64,000 bases of DNA from Bacillus sp. SLBN-46 (GTDB taxonomy: Bacteria; Bacillota; Bacilli; Bacillales; Cytobacillaceae). The notes beneath the pieces are model-generated. The model made no database searches. It saw only the letters and a program-made list of their open reading frames with translations, and had not been told where the DNA came from. Both the position numbers and the translations under genes were made by a program. The stretch covers positions 4,037,001-4,101,000 of the forward strand of contig NZ_JAVIZM010000001.1 of NCBI RefSeq assembly GCF_031453555.1. Reading direction: 5' to 3'. Of the stretch, positions 63,865 through 64,000 are shown one piece after another (positions within the stretch are counted from its first letter, which is position 1; each line of letters opens with the position of its first letter).

Positions 63865-64000
63865 AAAAAAGGAAATATTCTTGTACTTTCATTTTATGAC
63901 AAAAGCACTAATATGGGAAATAAAAAAGGTTAAAAACTAAAAAACCATTATAATGCCTATCGTTATTATTATGATAGTTTATTTATTGTAGCAAAATGCC
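63865..64000. other. AT-rich region upstream of mecA, no gene seen
   Basis: The last 135 bases have no open frame of note; spx, which follows mecA in B. subtilis, would lie beyond the window. Confidence 0.5.

Overview
The window is chromosomal DNA of a low-GC, endospore-forming member of the Bacillaceae. The right half keeps the Bacillus subtilis gene order around mecA: yjcH-yjcG-yjcF, yjcD, spoVIF, cot genes, fabI, yjbQ, prpE, yjbO, nadF, relQ, yjbL, yjbK, yjbI, spxH, pepF, coiA, mecA. Spore-coat, spore-germination and SpoVA genes confirm sporulation. A class IV PHA synthase (PhaR/PhaC) fits the megaterium/cereus/Neobacillus side of the family rather than B. subtilis; the genus is an inference.

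Layout. 1-6.7 kb: a GNAT fragment, an orphan trpB, a yknWXYZ-type efflux operon whose yknW is frameshifted, and an aldo/keto reductase. 6.9-12.2 kb: odhAB (2-oxoglutarate dehydrogenase E1/E2) with a divergent LysR gene. 12.2-14.0 kb: a cluster of short palindromic repeats, then a decayed lactate-utilisation operon (lutA with a stop and a frameshift, lutB deleted, lutC truncated). 14.1-21.9 kb: a composite arsenic island. One part carries an ArsI-type C-As lyase, an ArsR repressor, three tiny cysteine-rich proteins and an ArsP-type permease under six copies of one palindrome. The other part carries arsR-acr3-arsC and arsD-arsA, with an ArsN1-like acetyltransferase next door. Between them is a HesB/IscA-like gene with an in-frame UGA at the conserved cysteine and a suitably placed hairpin, a candidate selenoprotein. 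22-24 kb: an M1 peptidase and a DUF202 protein. 24.2-26.6 kb: PHA granule genes. 26.7-35.4 kb: an alkyl-sulfatase-family hydrolase, MFS transporter, Fe-alcohol dehydrogenase, aldehyde dehydrogenase and acyl-CoA ligase with a divergent LysR gene. This reads as an alkyl ester/alcohol to acyl-CoA pathway. 35.5-39.2 kb: a gerA-type germinant receptor operon. 39.3-64 kb: a tRNA-Val, a small WYL-like protein behind two SOS boxes, then the conserved core block.

How the parts connect. The arsenic island covers arsenate reduction, arsenite export, organoarsenical cleavage and export, and probably arsinothricin acetylation. Many of its proteins end in paired or clustered cysteines. The alkyl-sulfatase operon would feed acyl-CoA to beta-oxidation, and it sits directly beside the PHA storage genes. 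The right end joins sporulation and coat functions, lipid synthesis (fabI, cls), (p)ppGpp and NADP supply (relQ, nadF), and proteolytic control (spxH, mecA).

No insertion sequence, prophage or CRISPR array was seen. All functional calls come from reading the sequence and recognising families; no database search was run.
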